Assembly: GCA_963675135.1 (NCBI GenBank)
Contig: OY776131.1
Coordinates: 33,317,381 to 33,381,380, forward strand
Direction of reading: 5' to 3'
Length of the DNA stretch: 64,000 nucleotides
Source of the DNA: Galeopsis tetrahit
Lineage: Eukaryota; Streptophyta; Magnoliopsida; Lamiales; Lamiaceae
The notes under the pieces are model-generated. The model did not search any database. It was not told where the DNA came from and was given only the letters and a program-made list of their open reading frames with translations. Shown here piece by piece: positions 34,982 through 46,584 of this stretch (position 1 is the first letter of the stretch; each line of letters starts with the position of its first letter). The translations under genes and the position numbers were made by a program.

Positions 34982-35697
34982 TTGTAAAATGTAATTTGCA
35001 TTTTCAGCCCTCAATCAAGCTATGCAATGTTATTTTTTAAAAGTGTGTTTATTGTTAGATTAATTTGATGAATTTACTGGAATTAGTTGGAATTTAAAAG
35101 AATCGTTGATTGTTAGTGAAATTGGGGAAGATTACAACTTAAATTTCATTAATTCTGATAAGTGAATTTGGGGAAGATTACAACAGTCCAAAGTTAAACC
35201 CTAAAATCCTACCCTAATCTTCATCATCATCATCACCACTTTCTTCCTTATTTGATTACATATTTGACAGGATTTAATTTGGCTTTCCTTTGATAAGAAT
35301 TGGGGATTTCTCAAAAGATGTATATTTTTCAGAAGTCTTAATTTGGTTAAGTTATTGGAATTAATTGGAATTTAATATAATCAAGTCAATTTGTTATTTG
35401 TGTTTACAAGTGAAAGATTTTAATATGTTTCGATTAATTTGATAAATTTATTAGAATTAATAAACTTCAAACAAGATTACATCCCAAAATTGGTGTTAGT
35501 CGTTGTAACGGTGTTGTTAATTTTGTTGTTTATCTTACAAAACACAATAAATAAAGTAAACTAATTAATAGCAAAAAACCATTTCATTACTATTCGATTG
35601 GAAAATGGTGTGGAAGATTACATCCCAAAATGACAAAAAAAAAAAAAAATTAAGATAAACTTAAACACCTAATTAGTAGATAAACTTAACCATCATT
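34982..35697. other. Non-coding DNA
   Basis: No supported reading frame. Two related stretches with GGGGAAGATTACAA (about 35125 and 35170) form a short local repeat. Confidence 0.4.
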
Positions 35698-36114
35698 CTA
35701 ATCACCACCACCCTGAACGCTGTCTTCCATATCGCCATCATCGCCGCCGCCTCCGCCGCTACCAACACCGACACCGACACCACCACCACGGCCACGGCCA
35801 CCACCACCACCGACGCTTGCAGAATTTTCTTGATCTCGAACAGTTGAATCAGAGAGCACAATGACTGGAATTTTCTTGACCTTATGAGCTTCAACAAAGA
35901 ACTCATAAATCCTATGTAAGGGATCCTCGTCCACGATCACATTGCTCAATGATTGTGGTGTGTAGTGAACCAACAATCTTTTCATAAAAAACTTCACTTC
36001 CTCTTTGAGTTCTTCGTGTTGCCTCTTTGTATACTCGTACATTGACAAAAGACCTTTCGGGGAGGAAGGCACAAACTCCTGAAATTTACCTGACTTTGAA
36101 GGTGTTCTTGCCAT
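35698..36114 (-). CDS. Hypothetical 138-residue protein, Gly-rich C-terminus
   Basis: Complete frame from ATG 36114 to 35698. The N-terminal about 95 residues are mixed charged/hydrophobic and probably folded (MARTPSKSGKFQEFVPSSPK, then VKKIPVIVLSDS). The C-terminal 40 residues are Gly/Val/Arg/Asp repeats. I do not recognise the family. On the minus strand a TATAAATA lies at 36190-36183, about 70 bp before the ATG, and the leader carries AAACCCTAA, a plant promoter/leader motif (telo-box), so it looks like a transcribed gene. Could be a host gene or transposon cargo. Confidence 0.55.
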   Translation of the reverse strand: MARTPSKSGKFQEFVPSSPKGLLSMYEYTKRQHEELKEEVKFFMKRLLVHYTPQSLSNVIVDEDPLHRIYEFFVEAHKVKKIPVIVLSDSTVRDQENSASVGGGGGRGRGGGVGVGVGSGGGGGDDGDMEDSVQGGGD

Positions 36115-36182
36115 TTGAGAAATTTAGGGTTTAGGATTGAGGATGGATGTGGGGATGAATGAAAACATATATGGCTAAGTGT

Positions 36183-36190
36183 ATTTATAT
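36183..36190 (-). promoter_or_regulatory. TATA box of the Gly-rich protein gene
   Basis: TATAAATA on the minus strand, about 70 bp upstream of the ATG at 36114. Confidence 0.5.
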
Positions 36191-36994
36191 TGTCATCCCA
36201 ACAGAGCTTTGCAACCTTTGGCATCCCCCAAATCATCATCATGACGCATACCCCCATTCGACCATGCATTCACGCGTTCCAAAAAAAAATTATCATTGCC
36301 TACATACATAATTTATTCATTAATTAATTACCGTTAATTAAAAAAACAAAATTAAACCTAAAGTCGTATTCACTTAATTGATTAAGTAAATTTGAACAAA
36401 ATTAATTAAGACGAAAATAGATGAAATTAATTAGAGTATTAAAACCTAAATTATTCTATCTTGAACCTAAATTAGATTGGCATGTGCAGATTTTTCAATT
36501 TAAACCTAAATCGTATTTACTAAAAATTAGCAAAAATTAAAGCTAAATTAGCAAAAATTATTTCCATAATATTCGAATTTACCTTATAAAAATTTCCATA
36601 CTTATAATTTGAGACTTTGTCAAAAATTTTCATACTTATAATTTGTTTGTAATTATGGACTTTGAGACTTTGTCAAATATTAGAATTTACCTTATAAAAA
36701 TTTCTTATTTATAGACTAAATTGAACATTTATATTGTTATTGTGATATAAAATTAAAATTAAAAGTGCAAATTAAAATACAAAATCACATTTAACGGTTG
36801 ATATTCACTTATATAACAAAAAGGGGGGAAATTTTCAACCGATCAAGAGCTATATGCCCATACAACATAAAACATAATTAAAATACTTAAGAGTCCATTA
36901 TACTAAAACATAAAACAAAAACATACATAAACATAAACATGAACAGATAAAAAAAAAAAAAAAACAGCCCTTCCACCACTACACGCCTCCACCT
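36191..36994. other. Non-coding AT-rich DNA
   Basis: Between the two small minus-strand genes. No reading frame. Repeated AATTTACCTTATAAAAATTT blocks near 36577 and 36684 indicate a small local duplication. Confidence 0.4.
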
Positions 36995-37234
36995 TCAAAC
37001 CCCAAAGAAAATTTTGTGTTGTGCATCATATGCAGCAACCGCGTCATCCAGATCAGCGTTCACTTCCGCACGTTGGACTTCATCCTCTATCACCATGACC
37101 CTACGCTCCAGAGACTGGCGAGCGTCGAGTAAACTTTGAAGCCTGTCCCAACGCTGCCTTAGAAAACGCCTCTCGGCCAGGTGCCTCAACCGCAACTGAT
37201 GCACTTCACGGCGGTTGTTCTGGACGATTTCCAT
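36995..37234 (-). CDS. Hypothetical 79-residue coiled-coil protein
   Basis: Frame from ATG 37234 to 36995. Nearly all Arg/Gln/Leu/Glu with heptad spacing (HLAERRFLRQRWDRLQSLL, RRVMVIEDEVQRAEVNADLD), hence a predicted helical coiled coil. No family recognised. On the minus strand a TATAAATT lies near 37555 and an acceptor-like CTTCACTAG precedes the ATG, so a leader intron is possible. Codon and GC content are higher than in the surroundings, which supports real coding sequence. Confidence 0.45.
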   Translation of the reverse strand: MEIVQNNRREVHQLRLRHLAERRFLRQRWDRLQSLLDARQSLERRVMVIEDEVQRAEVNADLDDAVAAYDAQHKIFFGV

Positions 37235-37559
37235 TAGGCTAGTGAAGTAGTACTAGAAATACAAAACAAAAGAAATCAATCAAACAGCAAAATAATTAAA
37301 CAATAGAAATGTAGAAACTCAGCATATTGTGAAGGAATTCATCACAAAAACGAAAGAGGGAAAACAGTTATTGAGAATTCATAACCAACAAGAAACAATG
37401 GAGAATCAAATAAACCCTACCACCCCCTTAGACATTGATTTCGGATGATGAATGTTTGAGAGGATGAGGGATAAGAATGAGAGATGAGAGATGAGAGATG
37501 AGAGATGAAATCGAAGAGAATGTGTGTTTTTAAGTTGCTAGTGACCCAATTTATATGAA

Positions 37560-38190
37560 GTTGAAATGAAAGGGGATATGAAAGGTTAATTTAATTTAAA
37601 TCTTAATCGAACATTAAAACTAATTAAAATCATAATTTAAATCTTAATTTAATTTATCTTAATTTAACTTAACCTAAGTAAAGATAATATTAATTTAAAT
37701 CTTAATCGGACATTAAAACTAATTAAAATCGTAATTTGAATCTTAATTTAATTTAACTTAACCTAACCTAAGTAAAGATAATATTAATTTAATTTAAGTT
37801 AAGTAAATATAATATTATTTGAAAGAAGATAATGTTAATTTAATTTAAGTTAATTTAATTTAATTAAACTTAACTTAACTTTAGTAAAGATAATACTATT
37901 CAAATTAAGATAATTGTTCATTTAATTTAATTTAATTTAAATTAACTTTAGTAAAGATATTAATATTCGAATTAAGATACTTGTTCATTTAATTTAATTT
38001 AAATTAACTTTAGTAAAGATACTAATATTCGAATTAAGATAATTGTTCATTTAATTTAATTTAAATTAACTTTAGTAAAGATAATAATATTCAAATTAAG
38101 ATAATATTAATTTAATTTAAATTAAATTAACTTTAGTAAAGATAATATTATTAGAATGAAGATAATATTAATTTAATTTAAATCTAATAC
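37560..38190. repeat. AT-rich minisatellite, ~60-bp unit
   Basis: Repeats of TTTAATTTAATTTAAATTAA, CTTTAGTAAAGATAAT and ATTCGAATTAAGATA. The clearest units lie at 37917-38160. Confidence 0.85.
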
Positions 38191-38199
38191 TTAAGACTC

Positions 38200-39010
38200 A
38201 ATAATTTGTTAGTGTTAGGGTTTATGGTCTGATTACTCGTTTCAATGTATTGAGTACATTAAAATCAAATACAAAGGACTCAATAAATGTATTTTAATTA
38301 TAATGTTAAGGTTAGGGTTTAGAGTTTAGGGTTCGATTACTCGTTTCAATGTGTTTAGGGTTTAGGGTTCGATTACTCGTTTAAATGTGTTGTCTACATT
38401 AGAATCAAATATTTATGACTCAATAAATTTATTTTCATTATAATTTTAGTGTTAAGGTAAAGTGTTTAGGGTTTAGGGTCCAATTACTCGTTTCAATGTG
38501 TTTAGGGTATATGGTTCGATTACTCGTTTAAATGTGTTGTCTACATTAGAATCAAATACTTATGACTCAATAAACTTATTTTCATTATAATTTTAGTGTT
38601 AAGGTAACACTACAAAAAAAGTCTGATTTTGATACCATTGATTTAGAGACGGATATCCAATCTGTCTCTAATAGGTACGGATTAGAGACTGATTTGTAGA
38701 AAAATCAAGATTTGAAACAAAAAATAAATGAAAATCAGTCTCTAACCGTACCTATTAGAGACAGATTGGATATCCGTCTCTAAATCATTGGTATCAAAAT
38801 CAGACTTTTTTTGTAGTGTAAAGTGTTTAAGGTTTAGGACCGATTACTCGTTTCAATGTGTTTAGGGTTTAGGGTCCGATTACTCGTTAGTGGTATGTTT
38901 TTATGTGTTTAGGGTTTAGGGTCCGATTACTCATTTCAATGTGTTTAGGGTTTAGGGTTCGATTACTCGTTAGTGGTAAGTTTTATGGTTTATGGTTCGA
39001 TTACTCGTTT
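38200..39010. repeat. Telomere-like minisatellite interrupted by a CACTA MITE
   Basis: About ten degenerate units of GTGTTTAGGGTTTAGGGTTC plus GATTACTCGTTTCAAT. Each holds one or two plant telomere heptamers TTTAGGG. The MITE at 38608-38818 splits it. Confidence 0.85.
38608..38818. mobile_element. CACTA MITE, near-perfect hairpin, TAA duplication
   Basis: Begins CACTACAAAAAAAGTCTGAT and ends with its inverted counterpart TTTTTTTGTAGTG. TAA lies on both sides (38605-38607, 38819-38821), the 3-bp duplication of CACTA transposons. 211 bp. About 90 bp of each end pair almost perfectly around a short AT loop, so the element is nearly all inverted repeat. Confidence 0.95.
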
Positions 39011-39295
39011 CAATGTTGTACAATTACAATTACAATTACACTTAGAATTACAGATTGTTTATGGTCCGATTACTCGTTTCAATGTTGTACAATTACAATT
39101 ACACTTAGGTCTCCCTAATTTTTTTCTTTTAAGTGTAGATTAATTAAATTAAATGTTGTACAATTACAATTACACTTAGAATTACAGATTGTTTATGGTC
39201 CGATTACTCGTTTCAATGTTGTACAATTACAATTACACTTAGGTCTCCCAATTTTTTTTTCTTTTAAGTGTAGATTAATTAAATTAAATGTTGTA
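39011..39295. repeat. ~137-bp tandem repeat, 2 units
   Basis: Two head-to-tail copies of a block with GTTGTACAATTACAATTACA, TTATGGTCCGATTACTCGTT and AAGTGTAGATTAATTAAATT. It shares the GATTACTCGTTTCAAT piece with the preceding minisatellite. Confidence 0.85.
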
Positions 39296-39299
39296 CAAT

Positions 39300-40075
39300 T
39301 CTTACTCCAGGTCTCCCAATATTAATAGAGGCTCACCTGACGGAATTCTCAAGCTCTTGATTGCATCCTTACTCCAATTGGTGAAGAATTGAGGAAGATG
39401 ATGAAGAATCACCTCCAAGTGTGTGTTTGTATGTTAAGACTTTTTGTGTAGGGGGTAATCCCTTTTAAATTCAAGAAAAAAGTATTTATAGTGTTGGGGT
39501 AGGGTTTGGGGATAAGTTTTGCACTTAGGTCTCTCGAAAATGGCTAAAAATCACAAAAACCCCCGAGAAAATAGGTGGCCCGGCCGGGCAGAGTGTTAGG
39601 CGTGCAAAGGGGCTGGAACAGGGGACAGCCCGACCGGACGGAAGTTTCGTAAGTGGGCGTGTTGGACGAGAGGCTAGGCCGCCCGACCGGGCGAGTGATG
39701 CCGCTCGGCCGGGCCGAATGTTCGTAAGTGCATCATTGGCAAAGCTCGGCCACCCGGTCGGGCGAGTGGTGCCTCCCGGCCGGGCCGATTTTTTGTAAAT
39801 GGCTTTTTTCATCCCTCCGTATCTTGAGCTTTCGACCTCCAATTCACTCGATTTTTTTTTTCCATTCTACCTCATTTTTTGAGACGAATCCAACGATGCT
39901 ATCCTCTCTTTGGTCCAGTTAACTGTGGTAGGTGTTTTGCTCCCAAAATCCTTCGTTTTTTCTACAAAATCGACAAAACACCACATTTCTCTTATTTAGG
40001 CCAAAACATCAATAATCAACCAATAAAATATAAATCAATGAAATCACAATCAAAAGGGACTTCACATGTGCATAA
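39300..40075 (-). mobile_element. LTR-like non-coding segment with GC-rich patch
   Basis: No coding potential. The junction cuts an array-type hairpin (TTAATAGAGGCTCACCTGAC, 39324-39343). 39580-39790 is unusually GC-rich with repeated CGGCCGGGC and CCCGACCGG motifs, mirroring the layout of 8213-9930. Possibly a decayed Athila-like LTR in minus orientation; limits uncertain. Confidence 0.4.
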
Positions 40076-40700
40076 ATAATGTGTAAATTCCACCCGAATC
40101 ACCAAGCCACCAAGCACCTGCTCAAATATAATTTATATGCAATAATTTAAAGTAACCTATAAAATATGAGAGAATAATCTATATACCATTAAATGTATAT
40201 ATGCAATTCATTTTTTAGTGATAAGAATATTAAAAAAATTACAATTTTTTGACAATAACTTTTAAAAGTCTTGAATTGAGGTCAAATTAGCTTAAATCAA
40301 TCCAACTCGGGCCAATTGACCCAATTTAGCTTGAATTTGTGCCCGATATGGGTTGATTATAGCCAATTTGGTCTAAATTCACGACTTTTAAAAGTAATTG
40401 TCCTAAAATTATCAATTCATAAAATTACAAGTCTTAAAGAAATTCTCAAACACTTATATAAATTAGATTAGACTGATAAATTAAAATTAATAAACATTTT
40501 TTAATTAAACTAACAAATAAAATACCTAAAATTATTGCATTATTTATCCAACCAACATTTTTATATTAAATTAAACATATAAACAACAAAAGAAAGATAT
40601 AATGTTAATAATAATGTAGTTAAAAAATTAAGATAGGCGAAATAATACAGTTAATTAAACTATCAAATAAAGTAAATTCTTCTACAATTAATTATTCTTA
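40076..40700. other. Non-coding AT-rich DNA
   Basis: No supported frame. A CCAATTTAGCTTGAATTTGT-like stretch (40260-40390) contains short imperfect direct and inverted repeats. Confidence 0.4.
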
Positions 40701-41915
40701 TTTCTATTGATCACAATCTGACGTGGAATAAAATTAAGTCTCATTATCACACTAAAATCATACTAAATATTGGTGTAACATTGAAATAGAAGTATTAAAT
40801 ACACATATGTCAAATTATTTTAGAATTGAGAGAAAATTATTTCAAGATTTGAAAACTTTATTCCTAATGATCATAATCTGACGTAGAATAAAATTAAGTC
40901 TCATTATTACACCAAAATCGGATTACATATTGGTCTAACATTAAAATAGAAGTATTAAATACACCTATGCCAAATAATTTTAGATTTTTTTTTTTAGGGT
41001 TTACACGATCAAAAAGGTTACATAAAGATGTTCTTAAGCACTAGATCTTCAAACCAATGAGACGGATCAATTTGGTGTCTCGCTACCCGCTTCAATCGTG
41101 AGAAGTGGGGATATGAGTGTATACTTTACCCAAAAGCAACACACAAATCTCCATTCTTACAACGAGACAACCCTCACACTAAGGTAGTTTATTGTTAATA
41201 AACAAAGAGAAAAATAAGAAGGCAAAGGTCACCAAGCACCAACATCCAAAACATGCAGGCATCCACAACCTCCAAGAACCACACCAGAATCAAAGCTCCA
41301 CTAAGGAACACAAAAACTCCACAAAACAGAAGCTCCACGAAAGGGACGGAAGGCTCCACAAAAGGGACATAAGGCTCCATCAAGGCATAACCAAAAGAAA
41401 GCAAAAAACATAAAAACAAGAGCATAAAAACGTACAAAGCTAAAATAAACGGGATCAACGGGCCTCTCACCAAATCGGCCAACGTAGCGCCAACGGGGAG
41501 GGCAGGCCCATTGATCCCACTAGAATAAAAAACAAAGACTTCTATATTCGATCGTCTTGATTGTCAAAACTGCGAATTTTTGTACTGATTTGATAAAATC
41601 CGCCGGCACCGACGAGCAAACGATGGACTGCAGCGATCGATCAAGATTCTAGAGTCGAAGAGAGGGGGAGGAGCAGGTAGGCAGTGTGGGCTGCAGATGA
41701 AAGATGGGCTGTGGAGTTTTTGGGACGTGCTTATTAACTAAGCTACCGAGAGAGGTCTTAGAGAGAGGATTTTAGAATTGACTAAAAATTAATATAATTG
41801 GTAAAAACATTGCGAAATAATTATTTTACTGTTCTCAAAATAATTTTAGAATTGAGAGAAAAATAGTATTAAAAATTTCAATCAAAATTATTTCAAGATT
41901 TGAAAACTCATTATA
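40701..41915. repeat. 160-bp tandem duplication split by a retroposon
   Basis: Unit A 40701-40860; unit B 40861-40984, continuing at 41851-41915 after the insertion. Shared markers: AATCTGACGT, TTAAGTCTCATTAT and ATTTCAAGATTTGAAAACT. Confidence 0.8.
40985..41837 (-). mobile_element. LINE-like retroposon insertion, 13-bp duplication
   Basis: Interrupts unit B of the 160-bp duplication. AAATAATTTTAGA is present at 40972-40984 and 41838-41850. On the minus strand the insertion ends in an A-run (41000-40985). It shares 3'-tail blocks with 15662-16084. A 95-residue hydrophobic frame (41482-41195) is present but has no recognised domain. No reverse transcriptase is present, so the copy is internally deleted or non-autonomous. 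Confidence 0.75.
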
Positions 41916-42400
41916 AGGTATTAAGAGTCTTTTAGGCTATATACAACCATTATTTTTTTCGATCCTCACGAATCACGATCACACACATCTTGGAGACCCA
42001 GTACTCCATCTAATGAAAATTTTTTGTTTCATTTAAAAGTTCGAACTTATAGAGAGGTAGAGAATTAATTCCTTAATACTCATCTCCTCACTCGTGGACT
42101 GAATTATCAGCTCTATCTTTTGAAGAGGAGACTCATCAACGGACAATTTAAATGAGTGAAGTTGCTTTCAACATGAATATATATAACTCAAGACATGTGG
42201 GTGTGAGCCTTGTGGCTTTGAAACCATGCAAGAATTACGTATGTCTAAAAGTCTGAACTTGTAGAGAGGTGGAAAATTAATTCTTATATATTATTTTTTT
42301 AATAGTATCGATTTTAATTAAAATTTAGATTTATTAAAAAATATATATATTGTATATATATAGTTGTAGAGTATGAATCTTGTGTATAGTTACATACATA
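41916..42400. other. Non-coding DNA with a dispersed repeat
   Basis: 42060-42180 (CTCACTCGTGGACTGAATTA; GGACAATTTAAATGAGTG) recurs at 52545-52665. A TAGAGAGGT-AGAATTAATTC block occurs twice (42050 and 42265). No reading frame. Confidence 0.5.
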
Positions 42401-42757
42401 CTCCCTCCGTTTTTTATTAAATGTCACTTTGCTTTTTTTAATATTTTTTAAATAAGTGTCATTCTACACTTTTTTCTTCAAGTTTGACAATTTTACCCTT
42501 GTACATTGTACTCCCTCCATTTTCTTTACCTTGATTTAAGTTTTTCCCCTTTTGAATATAGTACTATAACATAAATCATGCATAAACCTTAATTATTGTA
42601 TACATGAATATCATCTACAATATTGACCACATTCATTACTAAACATAAATTCAATATTAAAATTAGTTATCATTAATGAAGGGTAAAATGGTCCATGATT
42701 CTATATCTTAATAGGTTGAAAATTGTTAAAATGACACTTATTTAAAAATGGAGGGAG
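42401..42757. mobile_element. Stowaway MITE, 357 bp
   Basis: CTCCCTCCGTTTTTTATTAA at the left, inverted at the right (TTTAAAAATGGAGGGAG), with TA at 42399-42400 and 42758-42759. A lone CTCCCTCCATTTT at about 42511 inside may be a nested end. Same subfamily as 14529. Confidence 0.88.
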
Positions 42758-43325
42758 TATTAAAATATGAATATTAAATGAACTAATATTATTAAAAAGA
42801 TATTACAGATGATTAAATTAAAAGTAATTCATCCTTCGTCCTAATGGCAAAGTCTGGACCAATTTTTATTGAGGAACCATATGGAAACTAGGAATGGCAA
42901 TTGAGCAGAGCAGAGTAGATATTTAAATATTCAAATCAACCCAGCGTATATACATATCCGCCCGGCTCGATGCTCTCCATGTAAAATATACTCATTTATT
43001 TTTTATGCACAATTTGCGTAAACAAAAATTAAAATAAATATTGTAAATTAAATTATTTTTGTAAATGTAATTATATATATATATATATATATAACATATT
43101 CCAAATGAACTGAGAAATAGAGAAGTGGTTGAGGGGCGAATGAGTAAGTTGAATAAAATTTGGGCTAATTAATTAATTAATATAGTATATACATATATAT
43201 TAATATAATATATCTCTTTATATTCAGGGTAGGACGGGGTAATAAATATGTATATTTATACTTGACTTGTCCTGTGCGCCCAAATTATATATTTTTATGT
43301 GTCGAAAAAAAGTAATGACATTTGT
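42758..43325. other. Non-coding AT-rich DNA
   Basis: Contains a TA tract at about 43074-43092. No reading frame. Confidence 0.4.
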
Positions 43326-43335
43326 GTAAATTTGA

Positions 43336-43341
<6 letters not shown>

Positions 43342-43384
<43 letters not shown>

Positions 43385-43480
43385 TTATGGAAGTTAAATA
43401 CCCATCCATTTTTTCCCCTCCCCATGACTCGAACCCAAGAGGTAGTGGTGCTCTAACCACTTGAGCTATCCCACTTTGTC
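43342..43480 (-). repeat. tRNA-derived SINE, copy 2, 16-bp target duplication
   Basis: Minus strand: A box in GGGATAGCTCAAGTGGTTAG, B box GGTTCGAGTC, then the same body as 14354-14483, ending CCATAAAAAA followed by (TA)n. GTAAATTTGAGGATAT is exactly repeated at 43326-43341 and 43481-43496, which sets both ends. The tail is (TA)n instead of pure A. Confidence 0.95.
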
Positions 43481-43496
43481 GTAAATTTGAGGATAT

Positions 43497-44339
43497 TGTG
43501 AAGGTGAAGTATATAAAGAATTTTCCATTTTAAGGGTGTAAAAGTAATTGTAGGACCTCTTAAAAAAGAAAATGTGAAAGTAATTACGTCGAGGGAGTAT
43601 TTTTTTTTTATTTCTAACATATTTCAGATTTTATTTTAATTTTACTTTTACATTAATTTTCATTTGCAGTTTTATTTTAATTTCAATATGTTACTTTATT
43701 TCTTTCTATTGGTTCTTTGCAAACCAAATCATATATTATTTATTTATTTATTTTATGTCAAAATAATAAATTTTATTTTATACCCAAATAATAATTTCAA
43801 AATTTTAAAGTCTAATAAACACACTTTCTTTTATTTCTTTTTGGTTGTTTGTTATCCAATTTATATATTTTTTTTTAATGGACTTTTTGTTTGTTTTATG
43901 CCTAAATAAAAAAAAATTGTTTCATGCCCAAATAATGATTTTCAATTTTTTTTTTATAGTCTAATAAAATTCCATCTACAATGAACATATGTTGTTATTT
44001 ATTAGAGTACTCTCACTCTCCTTCGTTGTAGAAGTTTTCTCACTTCATTGTTAAAAAATGTTGTTTCTATATTTGCAATCTAAATTCATTTTCTTTTACA
44101 ACATTTTAACTCAATTAATTATTTTTTCATCTAGACCCTTCAAAATTGCACTTCATTTTATCTTAATTAATTACTTTTTCATCCGGACCTCTCAAATTTT
44201 ATTTCATTATTATTGTTTTATTGTATGCCTTGAACAACCGCATGCGTAAATCACTTGTACACCTAATCATGTACAAGTATTTTATTATATTAGGAATTGT
44301 CGTCCATCCGTCAGATTTAGTTCCCTCTTGGAGGAGCAT
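43497..44339. other. Non-coding T-rich DNA
   Basis: Pyrimidine-rich strand with short phenylalanine-rich frames of no coding value. Ends where copia homology begins. Confidence 0.4.
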
Positions 44340-45883
44340 GATAAAGTGGAAATCCCCGAACAAGGATGACCCAAAGACTTATTCTGAAGCGATATTAGAT
44401 ATCGATTCAGTGAGGTGGCATGAAGCCATGAAATTTGAAATGGACTCGATGCAGACTGATGCAGATGGCAAGGTCTAAACCTATAAAGCTAGGTTGGTGG
44501 AAAAGGGTTATACTCAAAGAGAGGGCATTGACTATGACGAGACCTTTTCACTAGTTGCAAAGATCATGTCTATTCGGATTTTACTTGCAATAGTTGCATA
44601 CTATGATTACGAGATTTGAGAGATGGATGTCAAAACAACTTTCCTTAATGGAAACCTCGAGCAACATGTGTTTTTGACACAACATGAAGTTTTATATCCA
44701 AGTCAAATTCGAATATGATGTGTAAGCTACAAAGATCCATCAATGGATTGAGGCAAGCCTCTAGGAGTTGGAATATCCATTTTGACGAAGCTTTCAAATC
44801 GTTTGACTTCGTTAGAAATACGGAAGATCCTTGCGTTTATCGGAAACGCAACAGGAATGACATTGTTTTCATCATCGTATATGTAGATGACATACTGATT
44901 TTGGGAAACAATATCCCGCTAATGCAGTCCGTAAAAGATTGGTTGTCCAAGACCTTCATGATGAAGGATTTGGGTAAGGCCTGTTACATCCTTGGCATAA
45001 AGATTTATAGAGATAGATCTAGTAAGATGTTGGGGCTCTCACAATCCACCTACATAGACAAAGTGTTAATGCATTTTTCTATGGAGAACTCTAAGAGAGG
45101 TTCTCGACCTGCAAATCATGGGATTAAACTTTCAAAGAAGGATTGTCCTATTGAGAAATATGAAATCGAGTGCATGAAAAGTGTCCCATATGCATCGGCT
45201 ATTGGGTCAATCATGTATGCCATGACTTGTACGAGGCCCGATGTGGCCTACGCTGTTAGCATTACTAGTAGATACCTGCATAATCCATGTGAATCTCACT
45301 GGATTGCTGTTAAGAACATTCTTAAGTATTTTAGACGAACTAAGGAATGTTTCCTAGTCTATGACGGACAATCAGAATTAGTAGTGACTGGATTCACTAA
45401 CGCTAGTTTCCAGTCTGACTGCGATGACTACAAGTCAAATTCAGGGTATGCATTTAAACTCAATGGCGGAACGGTGAACTGAAATAGTTCCAAGTAAGAA
45501 ACCACTACAGATTCAACAACTGAAGTTGTGTACATTGCTGCATCAGAAGCCGCGAAATAGGCTATCTGAATTTTAGAGTTCTTGAAAGAACTAGGGGTAG
45601 TTCCAAGTGCTAGTTGTCCAATAAAGTTGTATTGTGACAATACTGGTGCGGTTGCACAAGAAAAGAAACCAATATCCAATAACAGAAATAAGCATATACC
45701 CAGGCGTTATCATTTGATCTAAGAGATCATAACGAGAAGAGAAATAGAATTGGAACATGTTCCCATATAGGAAAACCTGACATACCCTTTCACTAAAGTA
45801 CTTAATGGTCATGTACACACCAAACACTTTGATAGTCTAGGTGTTAGACATATGGGTGATTGGCTCTAGGTCAAGTGGGAGAT
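44340..45883 (+). pseudogene. Decayed Ty1/copia pol, RT and RNase H part
   Basis: Begins in the pre-RT segment (DPKTYSEAILDIDSVRWHEA), then skips part of the RT start: an internal deletion joins EMDSMQ to TDADGKV. It continues through TYKARLVEKGYTQREGIDYD, DVKTTFLNG, YVDDILILGNN (about 44881) and TRPDVAYAVSITSRY to RNase H-like blocks (YCDNTGAVAQ), with stops at 44476, about 44620, about 44720, 45480 and later. Many stops make it clearly dead, much older than the copia element at 16085. It ends with a polypurine tract (CAAGTGGGAGAT, 45872-45883) at the LTR. Confidence 0.88.
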
Positions 45884-46584
45884 TGTTAGTATAGATGTCC
45901 TAGATACAATTATTATAAGGACATTTTACTTGATCGTATTCATTTATTTAAGTATTATTGATTTCATTAATAATATTCAGTGACACACTTATAGAATGTT
46001 ATGTTTGATTGTTTGCATTTATTCTTATATGCATTCCCATGAACTAATGATGTCACATCTTGATTGATTATACCATGGTAATCAATGATCATCGAGATTG
46101 GTATATCGATGATGCGATTGAGATTGGTGTACGATCTGCATAATATACTTTGAGGATGTATTGGTTCTCACAACTACGAGATACTGGGTATCTCATGATG
46201 GATGCACACATACTTTGAGAGTATTGACTTGCCCAATCGAGAAACTGTTTGGTGTATTCTATTTACGTGTCTACGGGAATATCAATTTGTGGAACAATGT
46301 AATGTCCTTGGACTTGAGGTCAATACACGTGACATATGCGGAGGGATGGGATTTGACCATGATCGACGTTTGCACTCCTAACGGGGTAGATTAGACATGT
46401 GTTGGGCACACCATAAAGTACACGTGCACTGTAGTTGAGCCAAGAATATGATTCATTCCTCAAATAGATTTGGAGAGAATACTTGTCTTCTCATAACTAA
46501 TTGGATCGTTAATCATTGGCCAATGCACGTCACATTTGGAATGGTGTTCAAATGTGACAATATGATCAATTAGTGTAATGAGAT

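Noticed and set aside
38903..39118. 71-residue ORF with MCLGFRVRLL repeats
   Set aside because: Translation of the telomere-like minisatellite.
41195..41482. 95-residue hydrophobic minus-strand ORF as a membrane protein gene
   Set aside because: It lies inside the LINE-like insertion, has no recognised domain and reads the T/G-rich tail region; a related tail at 15662 has no such frame.
43224..43460. 78-residue minus ORF with IYIYIY repeat
   Set aside because: It is just the (TA)n tract and SINE tail read through.
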